Shown piece by piece: positions 1 through 10,520 of a DNA stretch of 64,000 bases. The translations under genes and the position numbers were made by a program. This DNA comes from Psychromonas sp. CD1 (lineage in GTDB: Bacteria > Pseudomonadota > Gammaproteobacteria > Enterobacterales > Psychromonadaceae), in contig NZ_NDFH01000003.1 of the NCBI RefSeq assembly GCF_002239585.1, positions 310,001 through 374,000 of the forward strand, in the 5' to 3' direction. How positions within the stretch are numbered: the first letter of the stretch is position 1; each line of letters begins with the position of its first letter. Below the pieces are notes generated by a model that made no database searches, was not told the origin of the DNA, and worked only from the letters and a program-made list of their open reading frames with translations.

Positions 1-26
1 AATTAGAAGAAAAACTCTTCGATTGA
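1..26 (+). CDS. hscB: 3' end of co-chaperone HscB (partial)
   Basis: Only the last seven codons and the TGA stop (bases 24-26) lie in the window. They read LEEKLFD, which matches the usual C-terminal end of HscB (a Leu-Glu-Glu-Lys-Leu tail). It sits directly upstream of hscA, as in the isc operon of gammaproteobacteria. HscB is the J-domain protein that brings IscU to HscA. The assignment rests on context plus this short tail. Confidence 0.8.
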
Positions 27-53
27 CTGACAGAAATAAAGGTAAGATTGCTT

Positions 54-1910
54 ATGGCATTACTTCACATTGCAGAGCCAGATAAATCTGTGGCTCCTCA
101 CCAACATAAACGTGCTGCTGGCATTGACTTAGGTACAACAAATTCGTTAGTTGCGAGTGTGCGCAGCGGTTCAGCGGGAATATTACTCGATCAAAACGGG
201 CAAGATATGCTGCCTTCCATTGTTCATTATGCAGAGCATGGACAAGTGCTTGTGGGGCGAGATGCTCAACCCTTCCTTGATACTGATCCTTTAAATACTT
301 TAGTCTCCGTTAAGAGATTAATGGGTAAAGCATTCGATGATTTAAAGAACGCTTCTCTTCCTTATGAATTAAGTGCACATGAAAGTGGTCTCGTTCAAAT
401 TAAAACACGCATTGGTTCCGTGAATGCGGTACAAGCTTCAAGTGAAATTTTAAAAAAATTGAAAGCTCGGGCGTTTGACTCTTTAGGAGGTGAATTATCA
501 GGTGTTGTTATCACTGTACCTGCGTATTTTGATGATGCGCAACGGCAAGGAACTAAAGATGCGGCTCGTATAGCGGGATTACATGTTTTGCGTTTACTTA
601 ATGAACCGACAGCCGCTGCAATTGCATATGGGTTAGATTCAGGAAAAAAAGGACTAATAGCGGTTTACGATTTAGGTGGTGGTACCTTTGATATATCTAT
701 ATTGCGTTTGCAAAAAGGTGTTTTTGAGGTGTTAGCAACCGGAGGGAATGCTGCGCTTGGAGGGGATGATTTTGATGCTGTCATTGTGCAATGGATAATA
801 GAGCAGAGCGGAATAACACATACTTTAAGTTTTGTTGAGCAGCAACAATTACGCCAAATTGCATGTTTAGCAAAACAAAAATTGAGTGGACAGAAAACGG
901 CTAACATTGTGCATCAAGGTTTGAAAATCACTTTAAATTTAAGCCGTGAAATTTTGAATGAGTTGATTTCAGTATTAATTGGAAAAACGCTTCGGGCTTG
1001 TAAACGAGCGGTTAAAGATGCTCAGATTAATCTTCTTGATATTGTGGAAGTGGTTATGGTAGGTGGCTCAACTCGTATTCCTTTAGTGCGTGATAAAGTC
1101 AGTGCTTATTTCCAACAAGAAGTATTAACATCTATTGATCCTGATAAAGTGGTGGCTATTGGTGCTGCAATTCAAGCCGATATTTTAGTGGGTAATAAGC
1201 CCGATTCTGAAATGTTATTACTCGATGTTTTACCGTTATCTTTAGGGCTAGAGACGATGGGGGGATTAGTTGAAAAAGTGATACCTCGGAATTCAACGAT
1301 TCCAGTTGCTCGAGCTCAAGAATTTACAACGTTTAAAGATGGTCAAACGGCTATGCTTATTCATGTATTACAAGGTGAGCGAGAACAGGTCAAGGACTGT
1401 CGTTCTTTAGCGCGTTTTGAACTTACTAATATCCCTCCTATGGCTGCGGGTGCCGCTCATATTCGTGTAACATTTCAAGTCGATGCAGATGGATTATTAA
1501 GTGTGACCGCAATGGAGAAGTCTTCTTCTGTACAAGCTAAAATAGAAGTTAAGCCTTCTTATGGTTTAAGTGATAATGAAGTGATGCAAATGCTGCAAGC
1601 TTCACAAACCTTTGCAGAGCAAGATATGGCGACGCGTATGTTGGTTGAACAACAGGTTGAAGTGCGCCGTGTCCTTGAAAATTTAAATGCGGCATTACAA
1701 AAAGATGGTGTGAAATTATTAAGTGAGAAGGCATATGATGCGATTAAGATTAGCATGAAAAACCTCTCGAATATTGCATTAAAGAATGATGTTAAGGCCA
1801 TTAAAAATGCATTAAAAAGCATTGATAAGTTAACTGAACATTACGCATCATTACGTATGGACGCATCAATAAAACAAGCTTTAACAGGGAAATCTGTTGA
1901 TGAAATATAG
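54..1910 (+). CDS. hscA: Fe-S cluster assembly Hsp70 chaperone HscA
   Basis: This is the specialised Hsp70 that binds the scaffold protein IscU and, with HscB, drives transfer of Fe-S clusters in the cytoplasm. The 618-residue protein has the Hsp70 ATPase signatures [12 protein letters not shown] near residue 25, a [12 protein letters not shown] block near residue 200 and [10 protein letters not shown] near residue 340. A substrate-binding domain and a helical lid follow. The length is normal for HscA. I chose the ATG at 54 (MALLHIAEP), because the TTG at 48 would add only two residues and the GGTAAG at 41-46 spaces well to the ATG. It lies between hscB and fdx in the standard isc order, and fdx follows after 14 bases. 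Confidence 0.97.
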   Translation: MALLHIAEPDKSVAPHQHKRAAGIDLGTTNSLVASVRSGSAGILLDQNGQDMLPSIVHYAEHGQVLVGRDAQPFLDTDPLNTLVSVKRLMGKAFDDLKNASLPYELSAHESGLVQIKTRIGSVNAVQASSEILKKLKARAFDSLGGELSGVVITVPAYFDDAQRQGTKDAARIAGLHVLRLLNEPTAAAIAYGLDSGKKGLIAVYDLGGGTFDISILRLQKGVFEVLATGGNAALGGDDFDAVIVQWIIEQSGITHTLSFVEQQQLRQIACLAKQKLSGQKTANIVHQGLKITLNLSREILNELISVLIGKTLRACKRAVKDAQINLLDIVEVVMVGGSTRIPLVRDKVSAYFQQEVLTSIDPDKVVAIGAAIQADILVGNKPDSEMLLLDVLPLSLGLETMGGLVEKVIPRNSTIPVARAQEFTTFKDGQTAMLIHVLQGEREQVKDCRSLARFELTNIPPMAAGAAHIRVTFQVDADGLLSVTAMEKSSSVQAKIEVKPSYGLSDNEVMQMLQASQTFAEQDMATRMLVEQQVEVRRVLENLNAALQKDGVKLLSEKAYDAIKISMKNLSNIALKNDVKAIKNALKSIDKLTEHYASLRMDASIKQALTGKSVDEI

Positions 1911-1924
1911 GAAAAGGGGCAATT

Positions 1925-2263
1925 ATGCCAAAAGTTATTTTTTTACCTCATGAAGAGTTATGCCCAGATGGGTTAGTGATAGATGCGCAACCCGGTGAGA
2001 GTATTTTAGATATTGCCTTAGAAAATAATATCGATATTGAACATGCATGTGAAAAGTCATGTGCTTGTACAACATGTCATATTATTGTTCGAGAGGGTTT
2101 TGATTCATTACAAGAAAGTGATGAATTGGAAGATGATATGTTAGATAAAGCTTGGGGACTTGAGCCGGAATCTCGTTTAGGTTGTCAAGCATGTGTTCAA
2201 GAGGAAGATTTGGTTGTTGAGATCCCCAAATATACGGTTAATATTGTATCGGAAAATAATTGA
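1925..2263 (+). CDS. fdx: isc-type [2Fe-2S] ferredoxin
   Basis: A small electron carrier that supplies electrons for Fe-S cluster assembly on IscU. The 112-residue protein has cysteines at 42, 48, 51 and 87, exactly the ligand positions of E. coli Fdx, plus the conserved non-ligand Cys46. The acidic C-terminal half is typical. The ATG follows a purine-rich stretch (AGGAAAAGGGG). It is transcribed with hscA and iscX. Confidence 0.97.
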   Translation: MPKVIFLPHEELCPDGLVIDAQPGESILDIALENNIDIEHACEKSCACTTCHIIVREGFDSLQESDELEDDMLDKAWGLEPESRLGCQACVQEEDLVVEIPKYTVNIVSENN

Positions 2264-2329
2264 TAGTGACTTTATTTATTGAATTATAAATAAGTTAGAC
2301 TACAGTTAGCCTGATCAGAGGAGGTCAAT

Positions 2330-2527
2330 ATGGGTTTAAAATGGATAGATTCTTTAGCAATTACGTTAGCTTTAATTGAACAACATCCGCAACAAGATCC
2401 ATGTACGCTTCATTTTGTTGAATTACGCGAATGGATATTAGCATTGTCTGATTTTGATGATGATATTGATCATTGTAGTGAGCGTATATTAGAGGCTGTG
2501 CAGCAATGCTGGATTGATGAAATATAA
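2330..2527 (+). CDS. iscX: Fe-S assembly protein IscX (YfhJ)
   Basis: A small acidic protein of 65 residues that binds IscS and modulates cluster assembly. The conserved MGLKWIDS start, the aspartate-rich segment DFDDDIDHCSERILEAV and a C-terminal WIDE are visible. The Shine-Dalgarno sequence is strong (GAGGAGG, about 6 bases before the ATG). It is the last isc gene here, followed 13 bases later by a clear terminator. Confidence 0.96.
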   Translation: MGLKWIDSLAITLALIEQHPQQDPCTLHFVELREWILALSDFDDDIDHCSERILEAVQQCWIDEI

Positions 2528-2540
2528 AAATAGGTGAAAA

Positions 2541-2570
2541 AAAACGTAAGCTTTTTCTTACGTTTTTTTT
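2541..2570 (+). terminator. Rho-independent terminator of the isc operon
   Basis: A 10-bp stem (AAAACGTAAG paired with CTTACGTTTT) with a short loop is followed by a run of T. It lies just after iscX and fits the end of the isc transcript. Confidence 0.9.
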
Positions 2571-2967
2571 GATGAAAAATTCCTCGTAAAAAGTAACTCG
2601 TGTTTTTAAGGAAGCTAATGATTAAATAATAGATCTTATTTTGTTTAGCTTTAGGCTCAAATAATAAGTGTATAGTTGAAGTAGGTCGACAAAATTGGGG
2701 TGTCAATATAATCGTTCATTTTTATTTGTGAAACATGCAGATAGGAAGCGTAAGTGTCTTCACCGGGTAGTATGTGAAGGTAGATATCATGCGGTTATGT
2801 TGTTTTTAGAATCTTAATGTTTTCAATAAATATTATGTTATTAGATAGCTATCTATCGTATAAATATATCTGTTAAATTTGATATTGAATAATAAGACAC
2901 ATCCACTATGAACAGGCACCAAATTATGTAAAAATGCTTAACGTGATTTTTAAAGTTTAGGTGGCAT
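2571..2967. other. Intergenic region between iscX and gmhA
   Basis: About 400 bases without a convincing gene. A minus-strand reading frame covers part of it but has no family resemblance and overlaps the iscX terminator. A short inverted repeat (CTTCAC/GTGAAG near 2758-2782) has no T-run. The last 100 bases are very AT-rich and presumably hold the gmhA promoter, but I cannot point to a specific site. I see no tRNA-like sequence. Confidence 0.5.
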
Positions 2968-3546
2968 ATGATGGATCTTAGTATTATAAAAAAAGAGTTC
3001 TTAGAAGCGGAAAAAGTATTAAAATCTTTTTTGGCGGATAATGAAAATCTACAAAACATTGAAAAGGCAGCAACCTTATTAGCGAATTCTTTTAAAGCAG
3101 AAGGTAAAGTTCTTGCTTGTGGCAACGGCGGTTCTCATTGTGACGCAATGCATTTTTCTGAAGAATTAACGGGTCGTTATCGAGAGCATCGTCCCTCGTA
3201 TCCTGCGATTGCAATTTCGGATGCAAGTCATATTTCTTGCGTTGGTAATGATTATGGTTTTGAATATATATTTTCTCGCTATCTCGAAGGTGTAGGTCGT
3301 AAAGGCGATGTGCTTTTTTGTTTATCAACCAGTGGGAATTCTGCCAACATATTAAAAGCGATAGAAGTTGCTAAAAATAAAGGAATGAAAGTCATTGCAT
3401 TAACCGGTAAAGACGGTGGAAAAATGGCTGGCCTTGCAGATGTAGAAATTAGAGTGCCACATTTTGGTTTCGCAGATAGAATTCAAGAAGTACATATTAA
3501 GATAATACATATTTTAATTTTGTTAATTGAACAGAAAATGGTTTAA
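2968..3546 (+). CDS. gmhA: Sedoheptulose-7-phosphate isomerase GmhA
   Basis: It converts sedoheptulose 7-phosphate to D-glycero-D-manno-heptose 7-phosphate, the first step of ADP-heptose synthesis for the LPS inner core. The 192-residue protein is full length. Family blocks visible are [14 protein letters not shown] near residue 52, [11 protein letters not shown], the SIS-domain [12 protein letters not shown] near residue 120, and the C-terminal [15 protein letters not shown]. The ATG at 2968 has AGGTGG upstream; a second ATG follows immediately. yafJ starts 8 bases after the stop, so they are probably cotranscribed. Confidence 0.97.
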   Translation: MMDLSIIKKEFLEAEKVLKSFLADNENLQNIEKAATLLANSFKAEGKVLACGNGGSHCDAMHFSEELTGRYREHRPSYPAIAISDASHISCVGNDYGFEYIFSRYLEGVGRKGDVLFCLSTSGNSANILKAIEVAKNKGMKVIALTGKDGGKMAGLADVEIRVPHFGFADRIQEVHIKIIHILILLIEQKMV

Positions 3547-3554
3547 TTTCTATT

Positions 3555-4322
3555 ATGTGTGAATTACTTGGTATGAGTGCCAATGTTCCTACTGATATTT
3601 GCTTTAGCTTTAGTGGGTTACTTAAGCGAGGAGGCGAAACTGGGCCACATAAAGATGGTTGGGGAATTACCTTTTATGAAGGTAAAGGTTGTCGCAGTTT
3701 TAAAGATCCACAAGCAAGTAGTCGTTCACGTATCGCGCAATTGGTTAAAAATTACCCGATCAAAAGTACAATGGTGATAAGTCATATTCGTCAGGCAAAT
3801 AGTGGAGGGGTAAGCTTAGAGAATACGCATCCCTTTACTCGGCAGCTCTGGGGACAAAATTGGACTTATGCACATAATGGACAACTTAAAAATTATGCCG
3901 ATTTATCTTTAGGGCGAATGCTTCCTATCGGTCAAACGGATAGTGAATATGTTTTTTGTTGGATAATAGAACAATTATATCAATCGTATAATCATCCTCC
4001 GGCTAATATGCATTTAGTGTTTCAAAAAATAGCCTCGTACGCACATACATTGCGTCAATTAGGTGTGTTTAATATGTTGCTGACTAATGGTGAGTATATG
4101 ATGTGTTACTGCACTACTCATTTATATTGGATAACGCGCAGTGCACCGTTTGGTCCAGCACAACTTATTGATGCGGACATGAAAGTTGATTTTCAAAAAG
4201 AAACAACAAATGAAGATGTGGTAACGTTGATTGCTACACAGCCATTAACCTCAAATGAAAAGTGGCATAAAATGCAGTCTGGTGAGTTTTGTGTCTTTCA
4301 TTTAGGCCAACGCATTTTATAA
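3555..4322 (+). CDS. yafJ: Class II glutamine amidotransferase, YafJ family
   Basis: A putative N-terminal-nucleophile glutamine amidotransferase. The sequence starts Met-Cys-Glu-Leu-Leu-Gly, so Cys2 would be the catalytic nucleophile after Met removal. Conserved blocks include HKDGWGITFYEG near residue 37, SHIRQANSGG near residue 76, ENTHPF and the YAHNGQL loop near residue 105. The length, 255 residues, is normal for YafJ. The physiological acceptor substrate is not known. gmhA-yafJ adjacency also occurs in E. coli (lpcA-yafJ). Confidence 0.93.
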   Translation: MCELLGMSANVPTDICFSFSGLLKRGGETGPHKDGWGITFYEGKGCRSFKDPQASSRSRIAQLVKNYPIKSTMVISHIRQANSGGVSLENTHPFTRQLWGQNWTYAHNGQLKNYADLSLGRMLPIGQTDSEYVFCWIIEQLYQSYNHPPANMHLVFQKIASYAHTLRQLGVFNMLLTNGEYMMCYCTTHLYWITRSAPFGPAQLIDADMKVDFQKETTNEDVVTLIATQPLTSNEKWHKMQSGEFCVFHLGQRIL

Positions 4323-4691
4323 GTTTTAAGTTGGTCTTTTCGATAAAGAAGGTTATGTAGGGGACTACACTCTCTGATGGCCTGTTTTTTCTTGTGCAGA
4401 GCTGATTATTTAGGGGCTACTTTCTTCAGCGTATCAATCTAACATCATGCTCATAGGTCAGTTTTATCGTAGGGATAACAAGCGATAAGCAGATATCCAT
4501 CAGATCACTTTATATGAAGTTATACACCGATTATTTGAATCTAGTATAAGTTTTTATAATTTCAAAACAAACCACTTGATAACTATTCACTTTTTATGCA
4601 TTATTATTCAATTATAAGTTAAATAGCAAGGTCTTGCGTTATCGTTTATTCCATCAATAATAAAGCAGATAATTAAAAGGACATTAGGCCA
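4323..4691. other. Intergenic region upstream of dinB with a repeated motif
   Basis: About 370 bases with no gene I can support. It contains one copy (4517-4543) of a 27-base sequence that recurs at 23926-23952 with three mismatches. The last 120 bases are AT-rich and should carry the dinB promoter. I looked for a LexA box (CTGT-N8-ACAG) and did not find a convincing one. Confidence 0.5.
4517..4543. repeat. 27-base repeat, copy 1
   Basis: AAGTTATACACCGATTATTT continues with GAATCTA. The second copy is at 23926-23952 and differs at three positions (24 of 27 identical). Both copies lie in gene-free DNA. It may be a remnant of a mobile element end or a small dispersed repeat; the family is not recognised. 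Confidence 0.5.
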
Positions 4692-5780
4692 TTGGCTGAA
4701 TATGAAAGGCAACAGAGGAAAATAATTCATATTGATATGGATTGTTTTTATGCAGCAGTTGAAATGCGTGATAATCCCCAATATAGAGACGTTGCACTTG
4801 CAATAGGGGGAAGAGTTGATAAACGCAGTGTGCTATCTACGTGTAATTATTTGGCGCGCCGTTTTGGCATACATTCTGCTATGCCAAGTTTTAAGGCAAA
4901 ACAGCTGTGTCCGGATTTAGTCATTATTCCTGGTCGGATGGCTGTTTATACTCAAGTATCTAAGCAGATCCGTGATATTTTTTATCGTTATACTGATTTA
5001 GTTGAACCATTATCGTTAGATGAAGCTTTTTTAGATGTTACTGAATGTCAATTATTTAAAGGCTCTGCAACATATATCGCCATGGATATTCGCCGTGCTA
5101 TTTTTGAAGAGTTACAGCTAACTGCATCAGCAGGGGTTGCTCCTGTAAAATTTCTGGCAAAAATCGCATCAGATGAAAATAAACCAGATGGACTATGTGT
5201 GATCACGCCTCAACAAATCCCTACTTTTATTAAAACATTAGCACTAAAGAAAATACCCGGAGTCGGACGTGTCGCACAACAAAAGTTAGCACGTAGAGGA
5301 CTTTTTAATTGTGCAGATATACAAAAATATTCAGCACAAGAGTTGCGCTCTGTATTTGGTAAGCTGGGGCAAGACTTACTTAATTATTGTTATGGCATTG
5401 ATGTGCGTCCAGTGCGTCCGAATAGGCAAAGAAAATCGCTAGCGGTGGAGCATACCTTTACATATGATGTACGGGCAGAGATAGTTCGTGATGAAAAACT
5501 GCCACTATTTTATGCAGAGTTAAAAGCACGATTAATACCTGTATTAAAAGAGCATGTAATAACGAAAGTCGGGGTTAAGATTAAATACATGGATTTTACC
5601 ATAAGAAATATAGAGCGAAAGTCGACACAAATATCATTAACATTATTGGAAGATATATTAAATTATTTATTAACTCAGAATATGGATAAACCTATTCGTT
5701 TATTAGGTATTTCAGTTGCGATTGAAAAGCGCACCGAGAGGGATAATCAAGAGCAACAACTCAGTTTACTTGGAGTATAA
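4692..5780 (+). CDS. dinB: DNA polymerase IV (Y family)
   Basis: An error-prone translesion polymerase without proofreading. The 362-residue protein has the catalytic DMDCFYAAVEM block near residue 15 and LSLDEAFLD near residue 105. A helix-hairpin-helix region (KKIPGVGRV) follows near residue 190. The C-terminus, QQLSLLGV, is a typical beta-clamp binding peptide. The start is a TTG with AAGG about 13 bases upstream; the conserved RKIIHIDMD begins at residue 9, so the start is about right. The SDR gene begins at the next base after the stop. Confidence 0.96.
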   Translation: MAEYERQQRKIIHIDMDCFYAAVEMRDNPQYRDVALAIGGRVDKRSVLSTCNYLARRFGIHSAMPSFKAKQLCPDLVIIPGRMAVYTQVSKQIRDIFYRYTDLVEPLSLDEAFLDVTECQLFKGSATYIAMDIRRAIFEELQLTASAGVAPVKFLAKIASDENKPDGLCVITPQQIPTFIKTLALKKIPGVGRVAQQKLARRGLFNCADIQKYSAQELRSVFGKLGQDLLNYCYGIDVRPVRPNRQRKSLAVEHTFTYDVRAEIVRDEKLPLFYAELKARLIPVLKEHVITKVGVKIKYMDFTIRNIERKSTQISLTLLEDILNYLLTQNMDKPIRLLGISVAIEKRTERDNQEQQLSLLGV

Positions 5781-6545
5781 ATGAGCAATATAGTCGTGAT
5801 CACCGGAGCGAGTTCAGGTTTAGGCCAAGAATTTGCTTATCAACTAGCAAAACAAGGCCAATCGCTATTATTAATTGCACGGCGAGAGGAAAACTTACAA
5901 AAAATAGCTCATAACTTAAACAAAAAATATACTCATATTCGAGTGTATATTTTAGTTTTAGATTTAAGTCTTGAAGATGCATCACTACAGGTATTAGATT
6001 ATATAAGTACACATCATTTGTCTTTACAAGGGCTGATTAACAATGCTGGATTTGGTGCTCGGGGCTATTTTGAAAACTTAGATATTGCTTTACAACAACG
6101 TATGTTACAGGTAAATATAAATATATTAATGAGTCTAACATATCGTTTAATACCTCTATTAAAACAGCAAAAAAAGTCTTTTATTATTAATGTGGCATCG
6201 ACAGCCGCGTTTCAAGCTGGACCTAATTTGGCCGTGTATTATGCAAGTAAAGCTTTTGTCTTATCTTTTTCTCAAGCATTATATGAAGAATTAAAAGGTA
6301 ACATTATGGTAAGCGCCTTATGCCCAGGGGCGACGCACACAGAGTTTGCAGAAGTAGCAGGGATGTCTAAACTACTACTTTTTAAATTACGTGTTATGCA
6401 AAAAGAAGATGTTGTTGCTTACGCGCTTAAGTATCGACATAAAGCGATTGTTGTTCCAGGATTAATGAATAAGATAGGAGTGATACTCGTGAAACTTTTG
6501 CCATCATTTTTGGTGCGGAAAATTGTTTTTCAAATACAAAAGTAA
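5781..6545 (+). CDS. Short-chain dehydrogenase/reductase
   Basis: An NAD(P)-dependent oxidoreductase of the classical SDR family, 254 residues. The cofactor motif TGASSGLG is at residues 8-15. NNAG is near residue 88, a conserved serine near residue 138 and the catalytic YYASK near residue 152. After the active site, PGATHTEF is typical of the DltE/YqjQ-like group. The C-terminus is hydrophobic. It starts directly after the dinB stop with GGAG overlapping the dinB end, so it is in the same transcript. The substrate cannot be told from sequence. Confidence 0.9.
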   Translation: MSNIVVITGASSGLGQEFAYQLAKQGQSLLLIARREENLQKIAHNLNKKYTHIRVYILVLDLSLEDASLQVLDYISTHHLSLQGLINNAGFGARGYFENLDIALQQRMLQVNINILMSLTYRLIPLLKQQKKSFIINVASTAAFQAGPNLAVYYASKAFVLSFSQALYEELKGNIMVSALCPGATHTEFAEVAGMSKLLLFKLRVMQKEDVVAYALKYRHKAIVVPGLMNKIGVILVKLLPSFLVRKIVFQIQK

Positions 6546-6571
6546 TACTTAAGGAAAGAGCATTACTTTTG
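6537..6571. terminator. Hairpin between the SDR gene and marC
   Basis: A 10-bp inverted repeat (CAAAAGTAAT paired with ATTACTTTTG) spans the SDR stop codon and lies between two convergent genes. It has A/T-rich flanks on both arms and probably terminates in both directions. Confidence 0.6.
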
Positions 6572-6579
6572 CCTATGAT

Positions 6580-7176
6580 TTAGCTTGTTAAGTTGTTGAT
6601 ACCGTCATAAATAAATTGGATGGCAAGTGCCGCTAAAATGACGCCAAAAAAACGTTTTAATATTTCATCCCCCGTTCTGCCAATTATTTTCTTCAAAAAC
6701 TTAGAACATAACATCAGTACTAAAGTGAGGCCAAGTATGGAGATTATTGCTAATGTAACGGCAATGCTCGACTCTATTTGCGTACTGTGCGAAAAGAGTA
6801 ATAAGGACAGTGTTAATGCACCAGGGCCTGCTAATAGGGGGATGGTCATCGGAAAGACTGAAATGTCTTCGAGTGTTCCACTATTGGTCGTTTTGGTGTT
6901 TTGTGTGATCATTTGAAAAGAGGTATGAAAAAGTAGTAAACCACCGGCTACGCGTAGTGAATTAATATTAATCGTTAAATGAGAGAAGAGTACTTCACCA
7001 TAATTTCCAAATAGAATTAAGATAGAAGCACTAATAAGTATCGATTTTACGGCCATAATCGTACGCATTCTCGGTTCATGCATGGTACTTAAAGAATTAA
7101 AAATTAACGAGCTTCCAATCGGGTCGATAATAATAAAAAGAGCCGTTAACGCATGTAGATAAACCGAAGTGTCCAT
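6580..7176 (-). CDS. MarC-family inner membrane protein
   Basis: A polytopic inner membrane protein of the MarC/YchE/YhgN family, 198 residues with about six membrane segments. Family features are an N-terminal segment ending in FIIIDPIGS, a central TIPLLAGPGALTL block near residue 110, and a glycine-rich C-terminal helix. Its function is not established; the older link to multiple antibiotic resistance is not supported for this family. GAGGA lies 6 bases before the ATG. It follows yjiH by 14 bases on the same strand and is probably cotranscribed. Confidence 0.9.
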   Translation of the reverse strand: MDTSVYLHALTALFIIIDPIGSSLIFNSLSTMHEPRMRTIMAVKSILISASILILFGNYGEVLFSHLTININSLRVAGGLLLFHTSFQMITQNTKTTNSGTLEDISVFPMTIPLLAGPGALTLSLLLFSHSTQIESSIAVTLAIISILGLTLVLMLCSKFLKKIIGRTGDEILKRFFGVILAALAIQFIYDGINNLTS

Positions 7177-7190
7177 AATATCCTCAAAAA

Positions 7191-8540
7191 TCAGAAAAGA
7201 AGGTGGGCAATGCCAGCAATGACAGGTAACGTCACTAATGTACGTAGTATAAACACAATGAAGAGCTCTGCAATGTTAATTGGAATTTTACTGCCTAACA
7301 AAAGAGCGCCTATCTCACTCATATAGATAAGTTGTGTGACTGACATTGCTGCAATAACAAACCGTGTCATATCCGAATGAATCGCAGAGGCCAATATAGA
7401 AGGGAGAAACATATCGGCAAAACCCACTACAATAGTTTTTGATGCTAATTCTGCTTCTGGAATATGTAATAATTTTAAAAATGGAATAAACGGGTAACCT
7501 AAATAATCAAAAAGAGGTGTATATTCTGCTAAAACCAATGCGACAGTGCCAATTGCCATGACCACAGGTAATACACCAAAAATCATATCAATCGCATTTT
7601 TAAGACCGTCTATTAATGTCTTTTTTACGCTAGGTGCATGTGCTGCTTTATAGAGTGCTTGTTCAATTCCCCAAGAAAAAAGAGAATGTCCGACAGGTGT
7701 TAATTCATTGTCTGTATTAGGTGTTGAACCATCAATATAAATATCTTTTTTCCAGCATAAAGGCGGTAATTTAGGAACGATGATAGCAGCCACTAAGCCT
7801 GCTAAGCAAACAGTTAAATAAAATTGTACAAAAAGATGCTCTAAGCCGACTTGCGCGATAACAACGAGTGAAAATGTAATTGAAACGGCTGAAAACGTCG
7901 TACCGATAATGGCTGCTTCACGTTGCGTATAAAATTTGTCTTCGTATTGTTTATTGGTTAATAAAATGCCAACACTACCATCACCGAGCCAAGAGGCTAA
8001 ACAGTCAATAGCACTACGCCCAGGTAGATTAAAGATAGGGCGCATAATTTTAGTAAATAATGTTCCAAATAACTCTAATAATCCAAAATTAAGTAACAAG
8101 GGTAAAAGCATCCCTGCAAAGAAGAACACACAAAAAAGAACGGGAAGTAAATCATGTAATACAAGCCCACCTGTATGAGATGAATAAATAGCTTCTGGTC
8201 CAAGAGTAAATAAAGTCAGCAAAATGAAAACTGCGCCTAATATACGAATAACAAACCAAACGGGAGTAATATTAAAAAGTGTGTGTAAAAAAGGACTATT
8301 TTGGATAACAGGAATTTTGAAAAAACGGCATATAATGCTTATAACCGCACTTGAAACAATGACAGACATAATAATGTAGATTAAATAATCAGACAATAAG
8401 GATTGTAATGCTTTAGATATGACGGCAATCGGAATGGTGAGTGAACCTTGAGAATGTATAGGTGTTATAAAAAGTAATAAGCCTAATAGTGAGGGAATAA
8501 TAAAAGTGAGCCGTGTTTTTATATTATATTTGTTAAGCAC
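7191..8540 (-). CDS. yjiH: YjiH-family membrane protein (nucleoside recognition GATE domain)
   Basis: A polytopic inner membrane protein of 449 residues with about ten membrane segments. The sequence matches the YjiH family by its loop SAIDCLASWLGDGSVGILLTN (residues about 175-195) and a C-terminal SKIPINIAELFIVFILRT. These proteins carry the nucleoside-recognition 'gate' domain and are presumed transporters; the substrate is unknown. The start is GTG with AAGG 8 bases upstream. It is the first gene of a yjiH-marC unit, divergent from the FAH gene. Confidence 0.88.
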   Translation of the reverse strand: MLNKYNIKTRLTFIIPSLLGLLLFITPIHSQGSLTIPIAVISKALQSLLSDYLIYIIMSVIVSSAVISIICRFFKIPVIQNSPFLHTLFNITPVWFVIRILGAVFILLTLFTLGPEAIYSSHTGGLVLHDLLPVLFCVFFFAGMLLPLLLNFGLLELFGTLFTKIMRPIFNLPGRSAIDCLASWLGDGSVGILLTNKQYEDKFYTQREAAIIGTTFSAVSITFSLVVIAQVGLEHLFVQFYLTVCLAGLVAAIIVPKLPPLCWKKDIYIDGSTPNTDNELTPVGHSLFSWGIEQALYKAAHAPSVKKTLIDGLKNAIDMIFGVLPVVMAIGTVALVLAEYTPLFDYLGYPFIPFLKLLHIPEAELASKTIVVGFADMFLPSILASAIHSDMTRFVIAAMSVTQLIYMSEIGALLLGSKIPINIAELFIVFILRTLVTLPVIAGIAHLLF

Positions 8541-8694
8541 GTTAATAACCTTAAATATTTCTTTTATGATAATGGGATGATTACTTTGTGTTGCGAATGA
8601 AATAATGAATGAAAAATTAAAGTTGAAAAGATAAATAAGTGTTAATAAACCAGAGAGTATATACGCAGCGTTTATTATGTGGAGAGGGTAAATA

Positions 8695-9327
8695 ATGATA
8701 AAAAATATAATCTTAAATGATAGGGCGATATCACCTACAAAAGTTGTTTGTATTGGTCGTAATTATTATGCACATATTGAAGAATTAAATAATGAAATTC
8801 CTGCAGAAATGGTCATTTTCTTAAAACCTAATTCAGCGATCAGTGACAGTATTTCTTGTGTTGGAGAAGATGAAATCCATTATGAAGCAGAATTAGCTTT
8901 TTTGATTAAAGATGGAAAAATTCAAGCACTTGCTTTTGGGTTAGATTTGACAAAACGTGAGATACAAAATCAACTTAAAGCGAAAGGTTTACCTTGGGAG
9001 CGTGCAAAAGCATTCGATGGATCGGCTGTTTTTAGTCATTTTATTGAATTTGATGGGGACGTTGATGAATTATCTTTAATACTGAGTATAAATAAGCAAC
9101 AAATACAGCAAGGATGTGTATCGACGATGATTTATAAACCGGTTCAAATCTTAGATGAAGTTAGCCGATTTATGTCGTGGGTAGATGGCGATATTTTAAT
9201 GACTGGGACACCACAAGGTGTGGGCAAAATAACGCCCGGAGACTTTTTTGAAGGAGCGGTTTTTTATGGAGATAAATGTTTAATTAATGTGCATTGGCAA
9301 GTCCCGAAGGATGATTTTAAAAAGTAA
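8695..9327 (+). CDS. Fumarylacetoacetate hydrolase (FAH) family protein
   Basis: A short FAH-family hydrolase/decarboxylase of 210 residues, the size of E. coli YcgM. The CIGRNYYAHIEE start, a FLKPNSAI block, the metal-binding glutamates of HYEAELAF near residue 60 and the downstream aspartate in FGLDLTKRE are visible, with the C-terminal TGTPQGVG motif. Members hydrolyse acylpyruvates or decarboxylate oxaloacetate; the substrate here is not determined. GAGAGGG precedes the ATG. It stands alone between yjiH and pheS. Confidence 0.9.
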   Translation: MIKNIILNDRAISPTKVVCIGRNYYAHIEELNNEIPAEMVIFLKPNSAISDSISCVGEDEIHYEAELAFLIKDGKIQALAFGLDLTKREIQNQLKAKGLPWERAKAFDGSAVFSHFIEFDGDVDELSLILSINKQQIQQGCVSTMIYKPVQILDEVSRFMSWVDGDILMTGTPQGVGKITPGDFFEGAVFYGDKCLINVHWQVPKDDFKK

Positions 9328-9455
9328 ATGTTTTAATAAACGTTACATATCTATTGTCTTATTTTGATTAGAGAGGGGGAAAACAGTAAATATTTAGTTT
9401 GTTATTTTGTGTCTATACTGCAACAGTACTAGCCTTATCCGTCTGATTTAAGTAA

Positions 9456-10508
<1,053 letters not shown>

Positions 10509-10520
10509 GGGTTAAAAACA

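Noticed and set aside
2470-2706. A minus-strand frame over the isc terminator
   Set aside because: It is antisense to iscX and runs through the terminator; the composition is that of AT-rich noise.
4560-4690. A LexA box upstream of dinB
   Set aside because: I found no CTGT-N8-ACAG match in the last 130 bases; SOS control cannot be claimed from this sequence.
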